23,256 nucleotides of DNA from Coriobacteriia bacterium (GCA_007125735.1 SLCP01000017.1:1-23256), one strand, 5' to 3'; numbered from the stretch's first letter, positions 14,080 through 22,306 are shown. A program made the numbers and translations. Notes: generated by a model from the sequence alone, not told the origin.

Positions 14080-15213
14080 TCACTCCGGAGGCGCTGGTGG
14101 CCGAGGAGGTGCCGGCGGCTCGGGAGGGCGTGGTGACTCGGGCGGGCTCGGCGGTGCCGGCGGCGCGTACGGCGGCGCGTACGGTGGCGCGAGCGGTAGA
14201 CCGCCCTGCGGTGGAGGCGGTGGCGCCGGCGGCATCGGGCTACCGCCCGGTTGCGGCGCTGTCGGTGGTGCGGGCGGAACGTGTCGCGTGCCCGCTGCGG
14301 GCGGCTCGGCCCCTTGCACCACCTCGCGCCCTGTCAACCTGCGGTAGAAGATCGTCCAGACCGTGGAGATGAACGCCGAGTAGATGGCGGTCGGCAGAAG
14401 GAGAACGAGGCCGAGCACGGCGCCCGCGACCGCTGCCCCCCAGATCGAGCCGCCAAGAACGGCCACCGCGATAGCAACCCCGAACACGGCCGCCACCATG
14501 CCAACGGCGATCCCGTAAGCGATGCCGACGGCGAACATGAGGAGCCACATCACGGCCACGTCCTTGAAGCGGGACCTCAGGTCCGACCACGCGGCGCCGA
14601 TGGACCGGAAGACGCCGGTTCCCGAGATGACCGCATGTCGCACGCCGAGGGTGTCCAATACGCCCGCGATTACGCCGGCGACGAGAAGGAGTGCTCCGCC
14701 GAAGAGGACACCTCCGCACATCCCGACAAATGCTTCCGGCCCCGGCGCACCTCCGCTGACGAGGGAGCCGACGAGCGGCGCGAAGATCGCGAGCAACAGC
14801 AGTCCACTAATGAGAACGATAGGTGCGAACAGGACGAATCCGATGCCGAACACGCGGAACCAGACGCGGAAGCCGGCAGACCAGCCGTCCATGCCGCGGA
14901 CCTCACGTCCCTCTTCTGCGTTGTTGACCAGGTGGACGAGACCGCCCTTGGCCGCGATCGATATGACGAAGAGCGCCAGTCCCACGAGTGCAAAGGCCGC
15001 GGCGGCCGCGAAGACGAGTGCGATGTTCTCTTCGATCCAGTAGCCGAACTGCTCGAACTGGCGGAAGGTCGCCTCATCGAAGTCACCGGTACCGAACTGG
15101 TAGTTGCTGCCGCCTGTCGAGCTCGCGCCGCCTGCAAACAGGCCGAACAGCCAGAGGATGCGATATCGCCACGTGACGGTCCACGCCCGTTTGAGGACAC
15201 CTATGTGGTCCAC
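14080..15213 (-). CDS. Multi-pass membrane protein with proline-rich C-terminal tail
   Basis: A 377-residue membrane protein that I cannot assign to a characterised family. It resembles the membrane domain found in glycerophosphodiester-phosphodiesterase-associated and related proteins. The first 25 residues hold a Trp-rich segment (LKRAWTVTWRYRILWLFGLF), and about five or six transmembrane segments follow between residues 60 and 295, in an Ala/Gly/Val-rich context. Residues about 300-377 are a Pro/Ala-rich tail built from PPAPP-like units, probably disordered. The start is GTG with GGAGG/GGGAG upstream. No enzymatic motif is seen. It lies three bases ahead of rsmI, and 67 bases after the DUF362 gene. 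Confidence 0.8.
   Translation of the reverse strand: MDHIGVLKRAWTVTWRYRILWLFGLFAGGASSTGGSNYQFGTGDFDEATFRQFEQFGYWIEENIALVFAAAAAFALVGLALFVISIAAKGGLVHLVNNAEEGREVRGMDGWSAGFRVWFRVFGIGFVLFAPIVLISGLLLLAIFAPLVGSLVSGGAPGPEAFVGMCGGVLFGGALLLVAGVIAGVLDTLGVRHAVISGTGVFRSIGAAWSDLRSRFKDVAVMWLLMFAVGIAYGIAVGMVAAVFGVAIAVAVLGGSIWGAAVAGAVLGLVLLLPTAIYSAFISTVWTIFYRRLTGREVVQGAEPPAAGTRHVPPAPPTAPQPGGSPMPPAPPPPPQGGLPLAPPYAPPYAPPAPPSPPESPRPPEPPAPPRPPAPPE
14159..14194 (-). repeat. 12-bp tandem repeat in proline-rich tail
   Basis: The unit ggcggcgcgtac occurs twice exactly and a third time with three changes. On the - strand it encodes repeated APPY-like units in the tail of the membrane protein. In-frame length variation by slippage is possible. 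Confidence 0.6.
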
Positions 15214-15280
15214 GTCTCCCGCCTCCCTGTTCGCTCACGCGCCAGACCAGCAGCGGCGCTCCTCGGCGACCCGTTCCTCG

Positions 15281-16411
15281 TCACTCTACCCGTTCGAGCA
15301 CGTACGTACGCGTGCCGAGCCCCATCCGCTCCGCGTACGCCATCGCGTGCGTCCCGTCGATGCCGCTGACCTCAGTGAACGTGTCGTCCCCGGCGGCATG
15401 GCCTTCGCCCCGCGTGCCGGGAAGTCCCGGTGCTGCGCGCACGAGGTCGTAGGCGGCCTGGTCGATGGCGACGGGATCGGTACTCGCGAGCACCCCGATG
15501 TCGGGCACCACCGCGGCGTCCGAGAAGTGCCAGCAGTCGCAGTCGGGCGTGACATCGGTGACGAACGAGAGATAGATGGCCTTGCCGGACTTGCCGGCGA
15601 CCGCACCGGCGACGTGCTCGACCATCTTCTCCTGTATCGCCTGAGGGGTGGTCTTCCAGTTGATGGCGATCGCTCCGTACGGGCACGCGGCGACGCACTC
15701 GCCGCAGCCGTAGCACGTCGCGTAGTCGACCGCGGCCACCCGATCCGGACCGATGGTGATCGCGTCGACCGGGCACCACGTGACGCACCGGCCGCACGCC
15801 GTGCACTTCTCGGCGTCGGGATCGGGGCTGAAGTCCGCGTGCATCCGCTGTTTCGCGCTCCTGCACCCCAGGCCCATCCCGACGTTCTTGATCGCCCCGC
15901 CGAACCCGGTCGCTTCATGCCCTTTCACGTGACTCACGACGACCATCGCGTCGGCGTGGACCGCGACACTCCCGAGCTTGACGCTCTCGAAGTGCGTGCC
16001 GCCCTCGATCGAGACCTCGATTGCATCACGGCCGTCGAGGCCGTCAGCGATGATGATCGGCGCCTCGACGGTCGCATACGCGAACCCGTTGTGAAGCGCA
16101 CACTCGAGGTGATCGACGGCGTTGGCTCGCTGGCCGCGATAGAGGGTGTTCGCGTCGGTGAGAAAGGGCTTGCCGCCTACCGCCTTCACGCGAGCCACTA
16201 CCTCGCGGATGTACATCGGCTGCACGAAGCCGGTGTTGCCCGCTTCGCCGAAGTGCAGCTTGATCGCGACGAGATCGCGCTCGGCCACGGTGTCGCTGAG
16301 TCCCGCCCGGTCGAGCAACGCACCGGCACGCGCTACCAGACTCTTCTTCGCCTGGGTGCGGACCGGCGTGAACCAGACCTTGGCAGGGGTGGTCGGTTTG
16401 ACTTGGCTCAT
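15281..16411 (-). CDS. DUF362 domain protein with two 4Fe-4S clusters
   Basis: A 376-residue cytoplasmic iron-sulfur protein common in anaerobes. DUF362 sequence frames a ferredoxin insert, which has C203-C206-C209-C213 and C233-C236-C239-C243, two classical CX2CX2CX3CP-type motifs for two 4Fe-4S clusters. Upstream parts of the DUF362 domain include the VAIKLHFGE, LTDANTLYRG and HVKGHEATGFGGAIKNVGMG segments. C291 and C293 form an extra Cys pair. The substrate is unknown. Similar proteins are annotated only as ferredoxins. The ATG overlaps the ROK kinase stop by four bases (ATGA), with GGGAAGGG upstream. Confidence 0.92.
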   Translation of the reverse strand: MSQVKPTTPAKVWFTPVRTQAKKSLVARAGALLDRAGLSDTVAERDLVAIKLHFGEAGNTGFVQPMYIREVVARVKAVGGKPFLTDANTLYRGQRANAVDHLECALHNGFAYATVEAPIIIADGLDGRDAIEVSIEGGTHFESVKLGSVAVHADAMVVVSHVKGHEATGFGGAIKNVGMGLGCRSAKQRMHADFSPDPDAEKCTACGRCVTWCPVDAITIGPDRVAAVDYATCYGCGECVAACPYGAIAINWKTTPQAIQEKMVEHVAGAVAGKSGKAIYLSFVTDVTPDCDCWHFSDAAVVPDIGVLASTDPVAIDQAAYDLVRAAPGLPGTRGEGHAAGDDTFTEVSGIDGTHAMAYAERMGLGTRTYVLERVE

Positions 16412-17382
16412 CGGTGCAACCCTTCCCGCGAATCGTACTCGTCGAGCGCGAGCGCGGCAGCCCCGAGGACGCCGGCGTCGTTTCCGAGCTCGGCCTGTGC
16501 GAACCTCACATCGAGACGCCCGGCCATCGCCTCGGCTGCCATAACCTCCTCGGCACGCTCCATGATGAATCCGCACGACTCGCCGATGCCGCCGCCGATG
16601 ACCACCAGCTTGGGGTTGAGGAGGTTGACGAGCCCCACGAGTGCCCTGCCGAGGACCGCACCGGCCTCCAGCAGGATCCCACGTGCGACCTCGTCGCCCT
16701 TGAGCGCCGCCGCGACCACGTGCTCGGCGTTGACCTCAGCCTTGTTGCCGCCCGCCTCGGCGAGGATCGCCGAGCCGTCGTAGCGCTCGACCGCCTCGCG
16801 ACCCTTTGCGGCAAGCGCGGGGCGGCCCATGTAGCTCTCGATGTGCCCAGTGCCGCCGCACGGACACGGTGGACCGTCCATCTGGACGACCATGTGCCCG
16901 ACCTCGCCACCCATACCGCGCGAGCCTCGGTACGGCTCGCCGTCGAGGAACATGCCGCCGCCTACACCGGTGCCGAGCGTCACCATCAGGAAGTCGCGGG
17001 CGCCCTTGGCCGCTCCGAACCGCGACTCGCCGAGCGCTGCGAGGGTGCCGTCGTTGTCGAGCGTGATCTCGTAGCGTGCACGCGACATCACGAGCGAGCG
17101 GATGTCGACGCCGGCGAGCGGCAGGTTCGTGCAGAACTCCACGCTCTGCCGCAAGAAGTCGATCTGCGCGGGAAGACCGATGCCCACTCCCGCGATCTCA
17201 CTCGGATGGGTCCCGGCAGTCACGTCCTCGATAAGCTCGATGATGGCGTCGACGACTGCGAACGGACCGTTGGCCGGCGTCGGCATCACTGCGTCCTTGA
17301 CGATGCGGCCCTTGCGTTCGACGAGTCCCGCGGCGATACGGGTACCCCCCACGTCGACGCCCACAGCGAACGATGTGCGCAT
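16408..17382 (-). CDS. ROK family sugar kinase (glucokinase-like)
   Basis: A 324-residue ROK-family kinase, probably phosphorylating glucose or a related hexose with ATP. Residues 8-14 (GVDVGGT) are the first phosphate loop, N110/D111 in LDNDGTLAALGE include the catalytic Asp, and GTGVGGG at 137-143 is the second phosphate loop. E160-H163 is the ExGH sugar motif. The zinc loop reads CPCGGTGHIE from C173, where the family has CxCGxxGCxE; the third Cys is therefore H180. The ATG has GGAGG about 11 bases upstream. It follows the ImmA-like gene after 92 bases with two hairpins and overlaps the DUF362 gene. Glucokinase is likeliest, but sugar specificity cannot be read. Confidence 0.9.
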   Translation of the reverse strand: MRTSFAVGVDVGGTRIAAGLVERKGRIVKDAVMPTPANGPFAVVDAIIELIEDVTAGTHPSEIAGVGIGLPAQIDFLRQSVEFCTNLPLAGVDIRSLVMSRARYEITLDNDGTLAALGESRFGAAKGARDFLMVTLGTGVGGGMFLDGEPYRGSRGMGGEVGHMVVQMDGPPCPCGGTGHIESYMGRPALAAKGREAVERYDGSAILAEAGGNKAEVNAEHVVAAALKGDEVARGILLEAGAVLGRALVGLVNLLNPKLVVIGGGIGESCGFIMERAEEVMAAEAMAGRLDVRFAQAELGNDAGVLGAAALALDEYDSREGLHR

Positions 17383-17412
17383 GAGAACAGCGACCTCCTC
17401 GGCAGGTGTGCA

Positions 17413-17470
17413 CGGACGACGCGAAGGCCGGTAGGCTCAGTCGGGTCGTCCGGATCGGCTCCGCACCGAT
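17413..17470 (-). terminator. Two hairpins between ImmA-like gene and ROK kinase
   Basis: Just after the ImmA-like stop, atcgg (17454-17458) and ccgat (17466-17470) pair over a seven-base loop. Next, cggacgac (17413-17420) and gtcgtccg (17445-17452) pair perfectly over 24 bases. No U-tract follows. They may partly separate the two genes' expression. Confidence 0.35.
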
Positions 17471-17474
17471 GATA

Positions 17475-17969
17475 TCAGTAGTCCCACAGAATGCCCCGCT
17501 GCTTGATGAGACCGAGCTCCTGCATGCGGTCGACCATCTCGCCTTCGGTGACACCGAACAGGCGGGCCAGGTAGCGGTGGTCGTTGAACCACTTGAGCGC
17601 CTGGTCGCGCACGAGCGGTTCGGGTAACACAAGCTCCGCGGCGACCAGGTCGGCTTCCTGATGCTCGACCGCGGTGTTGCGGGGATACGTCGCAGCAGGG
17701 TCGTCGAGCACGAGAAGCAGGTGACCGATCAGGTGCGCGAGCGTTCGCCTCTGGTGCTCCTCGGGCCGCTCGGCGTTTATGAGCAGGATCGGGAGCCCAT
17801 CCTCGTTGACCGCAGCGCCCGAGAAGAACGAAGGCAGACGCACCATGCGCACGGGCACGCCGATGCGCGCCGCGACAGCGTCGAGCGGTACCGGAGGCTC
17901 GTCGACGCCCGTCTTCTCCAGGGCGTCGGCCGCAAGACGCCGATAGTATGTGGCCGAGTGAAGAGGCAC
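17475..17969 (-). CDS. ImmA/IrrE-like protein, HExxH glutamate replaced
   Basis: A 164-residue protein resembling the DUF955 metallopeptidase family (ImmA, IrrE), which cleaves repressors in response to DNA damage or stress. The metal-binding histidines are present as H79 and H83, and a downstream acidic segment (EHQEADLVAAELVLP, E105) supplies the third ligand. The usual HExxH reads HLIGH: the catalytic Glu is Leu80 (codon CTG). It is probably metal-binding but not a normal protease. The C-terminus carries a segment RLFGVTEGEMVDRMQELGLI that looks like the family's tail. No XRE-type partner is adjacent. The start is GTG with AGGAG upstream, and it is divergent from the HEAT gene. Confidence 0.8.
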   Translation of the reverse strand: MPLHSATYYRRLAADALEKTGVDEPPVPLDAVAARIGVPVRMVRLPSFFSGAAVNEDGLPILLINAERPEEHQRRTLAHLIGHLLLVLDDPAATYPRNTAVEHQEADLVAAELVLPEPLVRDQALKWFNDHRYLARLFGVTEGEMVDRMQELGLIKQRGILWDY

Positions 17970-18011
17970 GCGTATCTCCTGCCGACACGGCCTGATAGAT
18001 CGCTCCTACGA

Positions 18012-18071
18012 AGTGTATCGGCTCGCATCGCGTGTACGCATCCGTTGCAGACGTGCATCTGCCGATACACT
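18012..18071. promoter_or_regulatory. 11-bp perfect inverted repeat in divergent promoter region
   Basis: AGTGTATCGGC (18012-18022) and GCCGATACACT (18061-18071) are exact inverted copies 38 bases apart, in the 148-base gap between the ImmA-like gene and the HEAT-repeat gene. Each arm contains TACACT on the outgoing strand, a four-of-six -10 box, so the copies may be the paired -10 elements of divergent promoters. Leaders would be about 36 and 40 bases. The -35 boxes are weak (GTTGCA, 18044-18049, on +). An operator for a dimeric regulator is also possible. The rest of the gap shows nothing else. Confidence 0.55.
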
Positions 18072-18117
18072 AAGGGTAGCATTCGGAGTGTGGGTCGGAC
18101 GCCGCGAGGGAGTCAGC

Positions 18118-20013
18118 GTGACCGAGAGGGATCGTTCAACCGCCGAGGAGGTCGTCCGCGCGCTCGCCGGCGCGGTCAACGCCGTGCGCCTCTATCCTCC
18201 TTCGAGCGAGCTGCCCGGCCAGGCGCTCGACCGTCTCGTCGAGCACGTGGCGCGCGCCACCGCGGGCGGGACCACCCTGCGTCTCCTCGTCGACCCGGAG
18301 GGCTTCCGCCACGGCGACGTACGTATCGCCGAAGGACACACCCAGTCGCTCGCTCTCGCCGAGAACCTCCACGCGATGCAGACCGGTCAAGTCATCTTCG
18401 CCCCGGAGGCGACCCGCGCCGAGCTCGAGTCGTTCGTGACGCTGATCGCCGGCGACCCACGCGAGATCCGGGCTCAGGGAGGGCCTCGCTCGCTGCTGAC
18501 CGCCGCGGGAGTCACCCGCGTCGCGGTCCTCGAGGTGACACTGCGCGCCTCCTCGGAAGAAGGCCTCCCCGGACTCGATCTCGCCAACGCCCCGCTCGAC
18601 GACATCGCGCAAGAGACCCTCGCCGCGGCCCGGCGGTGGACCGCCTCAGCCGAGCAAGGCACCGCGGGCGACGACGAGGCCGCCCGTGCGATCGGCTCCC
18701 TCGAGCAGGCCACACGCGACCTCGCCGCATCGCGGATAGCCCAGGCGCTCATGCGGCTCGACGATGACGAGCGGGTGGAAGTGCTCACCGCCACCCTGCG
18801 ACCCGGCCAGGGAGGCGTCGCGATGACGGGCATGCTCGACATCGTCGCACGCATGAACCCGTCTGCGCTCGCTCGCCTTCTCAAGCTCGCGGCCGTCGCC
18901 ACCGGCGGCACGCCCGAGCTTCTGGCCTCGCGGCTCGAACTCCCGCCTGAGATCCTGCAGGAGTTGACACTCCTCCTCTCGCCTCCCCCGCGCACCGAAG
19001 CCGAGTGCGGCGTGCCGCAGACAGTAGAGCCGGAGCGTCTGGCCGAGGAAGCCTCAGCCCCCGGCGGGGAGAGTGACGTCGCCCGACTCGTAGCCGATGC
19101 GCCCGTGACGCAAGCAGGTCGCGCTCTCAACGCCACCATCGCGGTGCTCAGAGAGCGTCCAGAGGTCGAGAGTGTCAAGGCTGTGGGCGAGGCGCTTGCC
19201 CCTGCCGCACGCGCCGGGTCGCTGACCACGGTCCGCGAGGCACTTCGCCTGCTCGACGAGGTGAGCGCAGATCCTGCGCTTTCCGACGCCGCCGTCGCGG
19301 CGCGCACCGATCTCAGCGATCCAGGGCTCCTCGGCATGATATGCGAAACGGTTCGAGACGACGCCGACGCGGCCATCACCGGCGAGATACTCGCTGCCGC
19401 CGGCCCGACCGGCGCGGAGGTGCTACTCACGCACGTCGCCCATGCCAATCCCCACTCCCGTTCCCTCTTCCGCCCCGTCGTGCGAGGGATGAGTGACCAG
19501 GTCCTCGCGGTCGCCGGTCGCAGGCTTCGCAGCGACGATGCCGCCACCGCGGTCGGCATCCTTTCGGTACTCCCCGACCTCGGCGACCGGCAGGCGGTGC
19601 CCGTGGTCACCTCGGCACTCGAGCATCTCGACATCTCGGTGCGGCGGACCGCGGTCAGCACCCTGGCTGACATCCCGAGCACCGACGCCCGTCGCTCGCT
19701 CGCCCGGGCTCTCGGGCACTGGGACCCTGAGACGCGCCGCTGGGCGATCAGTGAGGTCGGGCGCGCCAAGGCCGTAGAAGCGCTGCCTACGCTCGTGCGC
19801 ATCCTCGAAGACATCAACATCTTCGAGCGCAACCACGAGCTGAAGAAGGAGGTCATCAAGTGCCTCGAGTCGCTCGGCTCGCGCGATGCGCTGCCGATAC
19901 TGAGGCGCTGGTCCCGCAGACGGTTCATACTGGGTCAGAAGAACAAGGAGTTGCGCTTCTTGGCCGAGAGAGCCGTGGAACGCCTATCCGCCGGAGAGCC
20001 GGAGAAGGAGTAG
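18118..20013 (+). CDS. HEAT-repeat protein with N-terminal LYP module
   Basis: A 631-residue protein with no enzymatic motif. Residues about 8-145 form a module that is also at the start of the next gene (RALAxxxxxxxLYP, then GQxLxxLV and an end at GVxxVxVxExxL). Residues about 150-460 are Ala/Leu-rich helical repeats. Residues 465-620 are clearer HEAT repeats (for example DRQAVPVVTSALEHLDISVR and RRWAISEVGRAKAVEALPTLV), suggesting a binding scaffold. The GTG at 18118 is chosen because AGGGAG lies five bases upstream. Further upstream the frame runs through the inverted repeat and is unlikely to be coding. Expression with the HD-GYP-like gene seven bases downstream is likely. Confidence 0.88.
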   Translation: MTERDRSTAEEVVRALAGAVNAVRLYPPSSELPGQALDRLVEHVARATAGGTTLRLLVDPEGFRHGDVRIAEGHTQSLALAENLHAMQTGQVIFAPEATRAELESFVTLIAGDPREIRAQGGPRSLLTAAGVTRVAVLEVTLRASSEEGLPGLDLANAPLDDIAQETLAAARRWTASAEQGTAGDDEAARAIGSLEQATRDLAASRIAQALMRLDDDERVEVLTATLRPGQGGVAMTGMLDIVARMNPSALARLLKLAAVATGGTPELLASRLELPPEILQELTLLLSPPPRTEAECGVPQTVEPERLAEEASAPGGESDVARLVADAPVTQAGRALNATIAVLRERPEVESVKAVGEALAPAARAGSLTTVREALRLLDEVSADPALSDAAVAARTDLSDPGLLGMICETVRDDADAAITGEILAAAGPTGAEVLLTHVAHANPHSRSLFRPVVRGMSDQVLAVAGRRLRSDDAATAVGILSVLPDLGDRQAVPVVTSALEHLDISVRRTAVSTLADIPSTDARRSLARALGHWDPETRRWAISEVGRAKAVEALPTLVRILEDINIFERNHELKKEVIKCLESLGSRDALPILRRWSRRRFILGQKNKELRFLAERAVERLSAGEPEKE

Positions 20014-20020
20014 ATGCCCG

Positions 20021-21499
20021 ATGAGTGACGTCGTAGACCCCGCGAACGACGACCTGCAATCCGCACCCGAGATGGCCAACGAGATCGCGTCGGGCACGCG
20101 CGCGCCGTTCGCGGACCCAGCCCGGCTGGCAAGAGCGAAGGAGCTCCTTCGCGCGCTCGCGGTCTCGCACACCAATGCCGGCCTCTACCCGACCACCCAT
20201 CCACTCGTCGGCCAGTCCCTCGGCGAACTCGTTGCCGCAGTGGAAGCGCTGCGCGACGACGGGTTCAGCAGTATCACCGTCAACATCTACAAGCGCACGC
20301 TCTTCGTCGAAAACCAGGTCTTCCCCGAGGAGAGCATGACCCACCGCAAGACGGTCGAGGAGTTGCTCGCGCATGGGATCTCCGCGCTCACGCTTCTGGC
20401 CACCTTCAATCTTCGCGATGCGACCGCGCTCGTCGAGGCGCTGTCCGACGAGTCGATCGCCGATCTCGAAGCGGCACGGGCGATGTTCGAGCGCAGGGGC
20501 GTGGCAGGCGTGGAGCTCTCGGAGACCGCACTGTTCGAGGAAGCGGGCCGCGAAGGCGAGCAGGAGAACAAGGTCGCCGCCCGTCAGACGTACGACGCGG
20601 GCATCGAGGCGATGCGCGATGTCGAGACGCAGACCAAGCTCGGCAAGGTATTCGACGTAGAGCCGCTCCAGCACATGGTGAGCAATATGCTCGACAACCT
20701 CTTCCGAGACCCGGCAGCGGTCCTCGGTCTCACCGCGATAAAGGGGCACGACGACTACACGCTGAACCACTCGATCAACGTGTGCATCCTCTCGCTGTCT
20801 CTCGGCGCTTCGCTCGGCTTGGACAGCGCCGCGCTGCGCTCGCTCGGACTCTCCGCGCTGCTCTACGACCTCGGCAAGGTGCGCATCCCCGAAGACATCC
20901 TCAACAAGCAGGGCCCCCTCACCACCGATGAGTGGCACGTCGTGAAGAGCCATACGAAAGAGGGTGCCGACCTGCTCAAGCGCATCCAGCTCATCGACGA
21001 GATGCCCATGGTGGTCGCCTACGAGCACCACCAGCGCCACGACCTGCAGGGGTATCCCGAACCACAGACCGACCAGGAGCAGCACCTCTACTCCAAGATC
21101 GTCGCGCTGTGCGACGCGTACGACGCCATGACCACCCGTCGTCCGTTCCGCCGAGAGATCCGCCCGGACAAGGCGCTCGCGGTGCTCATGCAGGGCCGCG
21201 GCAAGGCATACGACCCCGCGCTCACCAAGTCCCTCGTCGCCATGCTCGGCATCTACCCGATGGGCGCCGTAGTCCACCTCGATGACCAGTCGACTGCGGT
21301 CGTGTTCCGCGTGAACACCGACGACCTGCTGCACCCGCGCGTCAAGCTGCTCTCCGACCCCCACGGGCGCTGGCACGAGGACCCGGAGGTGCTCGATTTG
21401 CGCGTTGTCGACCCTGAGACCGGCGAGTTCGCACGCTCCATCGTCGAGTGCGTCCCCGCATCGGACGCCGGCATCGACGACGTGTGGCAGTACCTGTAG
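20021..21499 (+). CDS. HD-GYP-like protein with Tyr in place of the HD histidine
   Basis: A 492-residue protein. Residues about 38-172 are the module shared with the HEAT protein. Residues about 235-415 are an HD-GYP domain, which in active members hydrolyses cyclic di-GMP: H250, G285-K286, H311, H336-H337, and GYP at 344-346 in HHQRHDLQGYPE, and D365/D368 in CDAYDAMT. The HD pair reads Y282-D283, encoded by TAC at 20864. His to Tyr needs only one base. Metal and substrate use are therefore doubtful, and a binding or regulatory role is possible. A C-terminal extension (about 415-492) resembles the tails of such proteins. AAGGAG lies ten bases before the ATG. Confidence 0.9.
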   Translation: MSDVVDPANDDLQSAPEMANEIASGTRAPFADPARLARAKELLRALAVSHTNAGLYPTTHPLVGQSLGELVAAVEALRDDGFSSITVNIYKRTLFVENQVFPEESMTHRKTVEELLAHGISALTLLATFNLRDATALVEALSDESIADLEAARAMFERRGVAGVELSETALFEEAGREGEQENKVAARQTYDAGIEAMRDVETQTKLGKVFDVEPLQHMVSNMLDNLFRDPAAVLGLTAIKGHDDYTLNHSINVCILSLSLGASLGLDSAALRSLGLSALLYDLGKVRIPEDILNKQGPLTTDEWHVVKSHTKEGADLLKRIQLIDEMPMVVAYEHHQRHDLQGYPEPQTDQEQHLYSKIVALCDAYDAMTTRRPFRREIRPDKALAVLMQGRGKAYDPALTKSLVAMLGIYPMGAVVHLDDQSTAVVFRVNTDDLLHPRVKLLSDPHGRWHEDPEVLDLRVVDPETGEFARSIVECVPASDAGIDDVWQYL

Positions 21500-21517
21500 A
21501 GCCGGAGGCGACCTGCG

Positions 21518-22306
21518 ATGAGCCTCGAGCGCTCACCCGGCTGGCCGCTCGGCCCCGATGAGGAGCACCTCCTCTCAGCTGCCGAGGTGCTGGCTTCGAC
21601 CATCGAGTCACAGGTCGCGGTCGCGAATCAGCCTGAGGACGAGGCGGCCGGGGACGCAGCACTCATCGGCGCGTTCCACATCGCGCGCGCTGGGCGCTGC
21701 GTGAGGGCGACCATCGCCCTCGCCCGTGCGGGGTACGCGGTCGAGTCCGCTGCGGTGGTGCGCACGCTCCTCGAAGACGCGGCGAGCCTGCGCTACCTGT
21801 CGCTCAAACCAACGTCACGCGCGCGGAAGTGGCTCCGGTTCGACGAGACGCGTTCGCTCGAGTACTGGCGACTGAGCGAGCAGCTCGAGCTCGGGATACC
21901 CAAATCGGAACGGATAGAGGAGATCGAGGCGCGCGGCATGCGCGGAAGCCCGGTCTGGTGGTCGGGCAAGTCTCCGTCGGCCATGGCGCGGGAGTCCCGC
22001 TCTCGGGACGATGACCTCACGCGCACGTTCCGGGCTCTCTACCCATGGCTTTCCGACGTTGCCCATGCCAACGTCAAGACGACCGTCAACTATTACTTCA
22101 CCGCTGCGGACGGCTCGTTGGTGTTGCGCGTCGGACCCTCCGACCACCTCGTGCGACTCATGGTGACGATCATGGCCGACCTGGCCGTGAAGGTGTGCGA
22201 GATCGCCCACGAGATCGGAGCGCGCACCGATCTTGCGGAGATCAAGCGGGCGCATGCGCTTCTCACGAGCCTCACTGCGGCGGGAGCTGAGCCAGAAGCC
22301 GAGTAG
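21518..22306 (+). CDS. DUF5677-like protein
   Basis: A 262-residue helical protein that looks like the uncharacterised DUF5677 group. Features in support are the ARAGYAVESAAVVRTLLEDAASLRYL helix at 70-94 and Y175-xx-LS-xxx-H183 in YPWLSDVAHAN, followed by a long C-terminal helix pair. No catalytic motif is evident, and no membrane segment or signal peptide is present. GGAGG lies nine bases before the ATG, and only 18 bases separate it from the HD-GYP-like gene, so it is probably in the same transcript. It does not share the N-terminal module of the two genes before it. The family is tentative and the function is unknown. Confidence 0.75.
   Translation: MSLERSPGWPLGPDEEHLLSAAEVLASTIESQVAVANQPEDEAAGDAALIGAFHIARAGRCVRATIALARAGYAVESAAVVRTLLEDAASLRYLSLKPTSRARKWLRFDETRSLEYWRLSEQLELGIPKSERIEEIEARGMRGSPVWWSGKSPSAMARESRSRDDDLTRTFRALYPWLSDVAHANVKTTVNYYFTAADGSLVLRVGPSDHLVRLMVTIMADLAVKVCEIAHEIGARTDLAEIKRAHALLTSLTAAGAEPEAE

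Noticed and set aside
14080..14340. Possible PE/PPE-like or collagen-like gene on the + strand (Gly-rich frame)
   Set aside because: It is the antisense of the Pro-rich tail of the membrane protein; Gly-rich antisense of Pro codons is expected.
18013..18117. Longer HEAT protein reading frame starting at 18013
   Set aside because: It would begin inside the inverted repeat and has no ribosome site. GTG 18118 has AGGGAG at a suitable distance.
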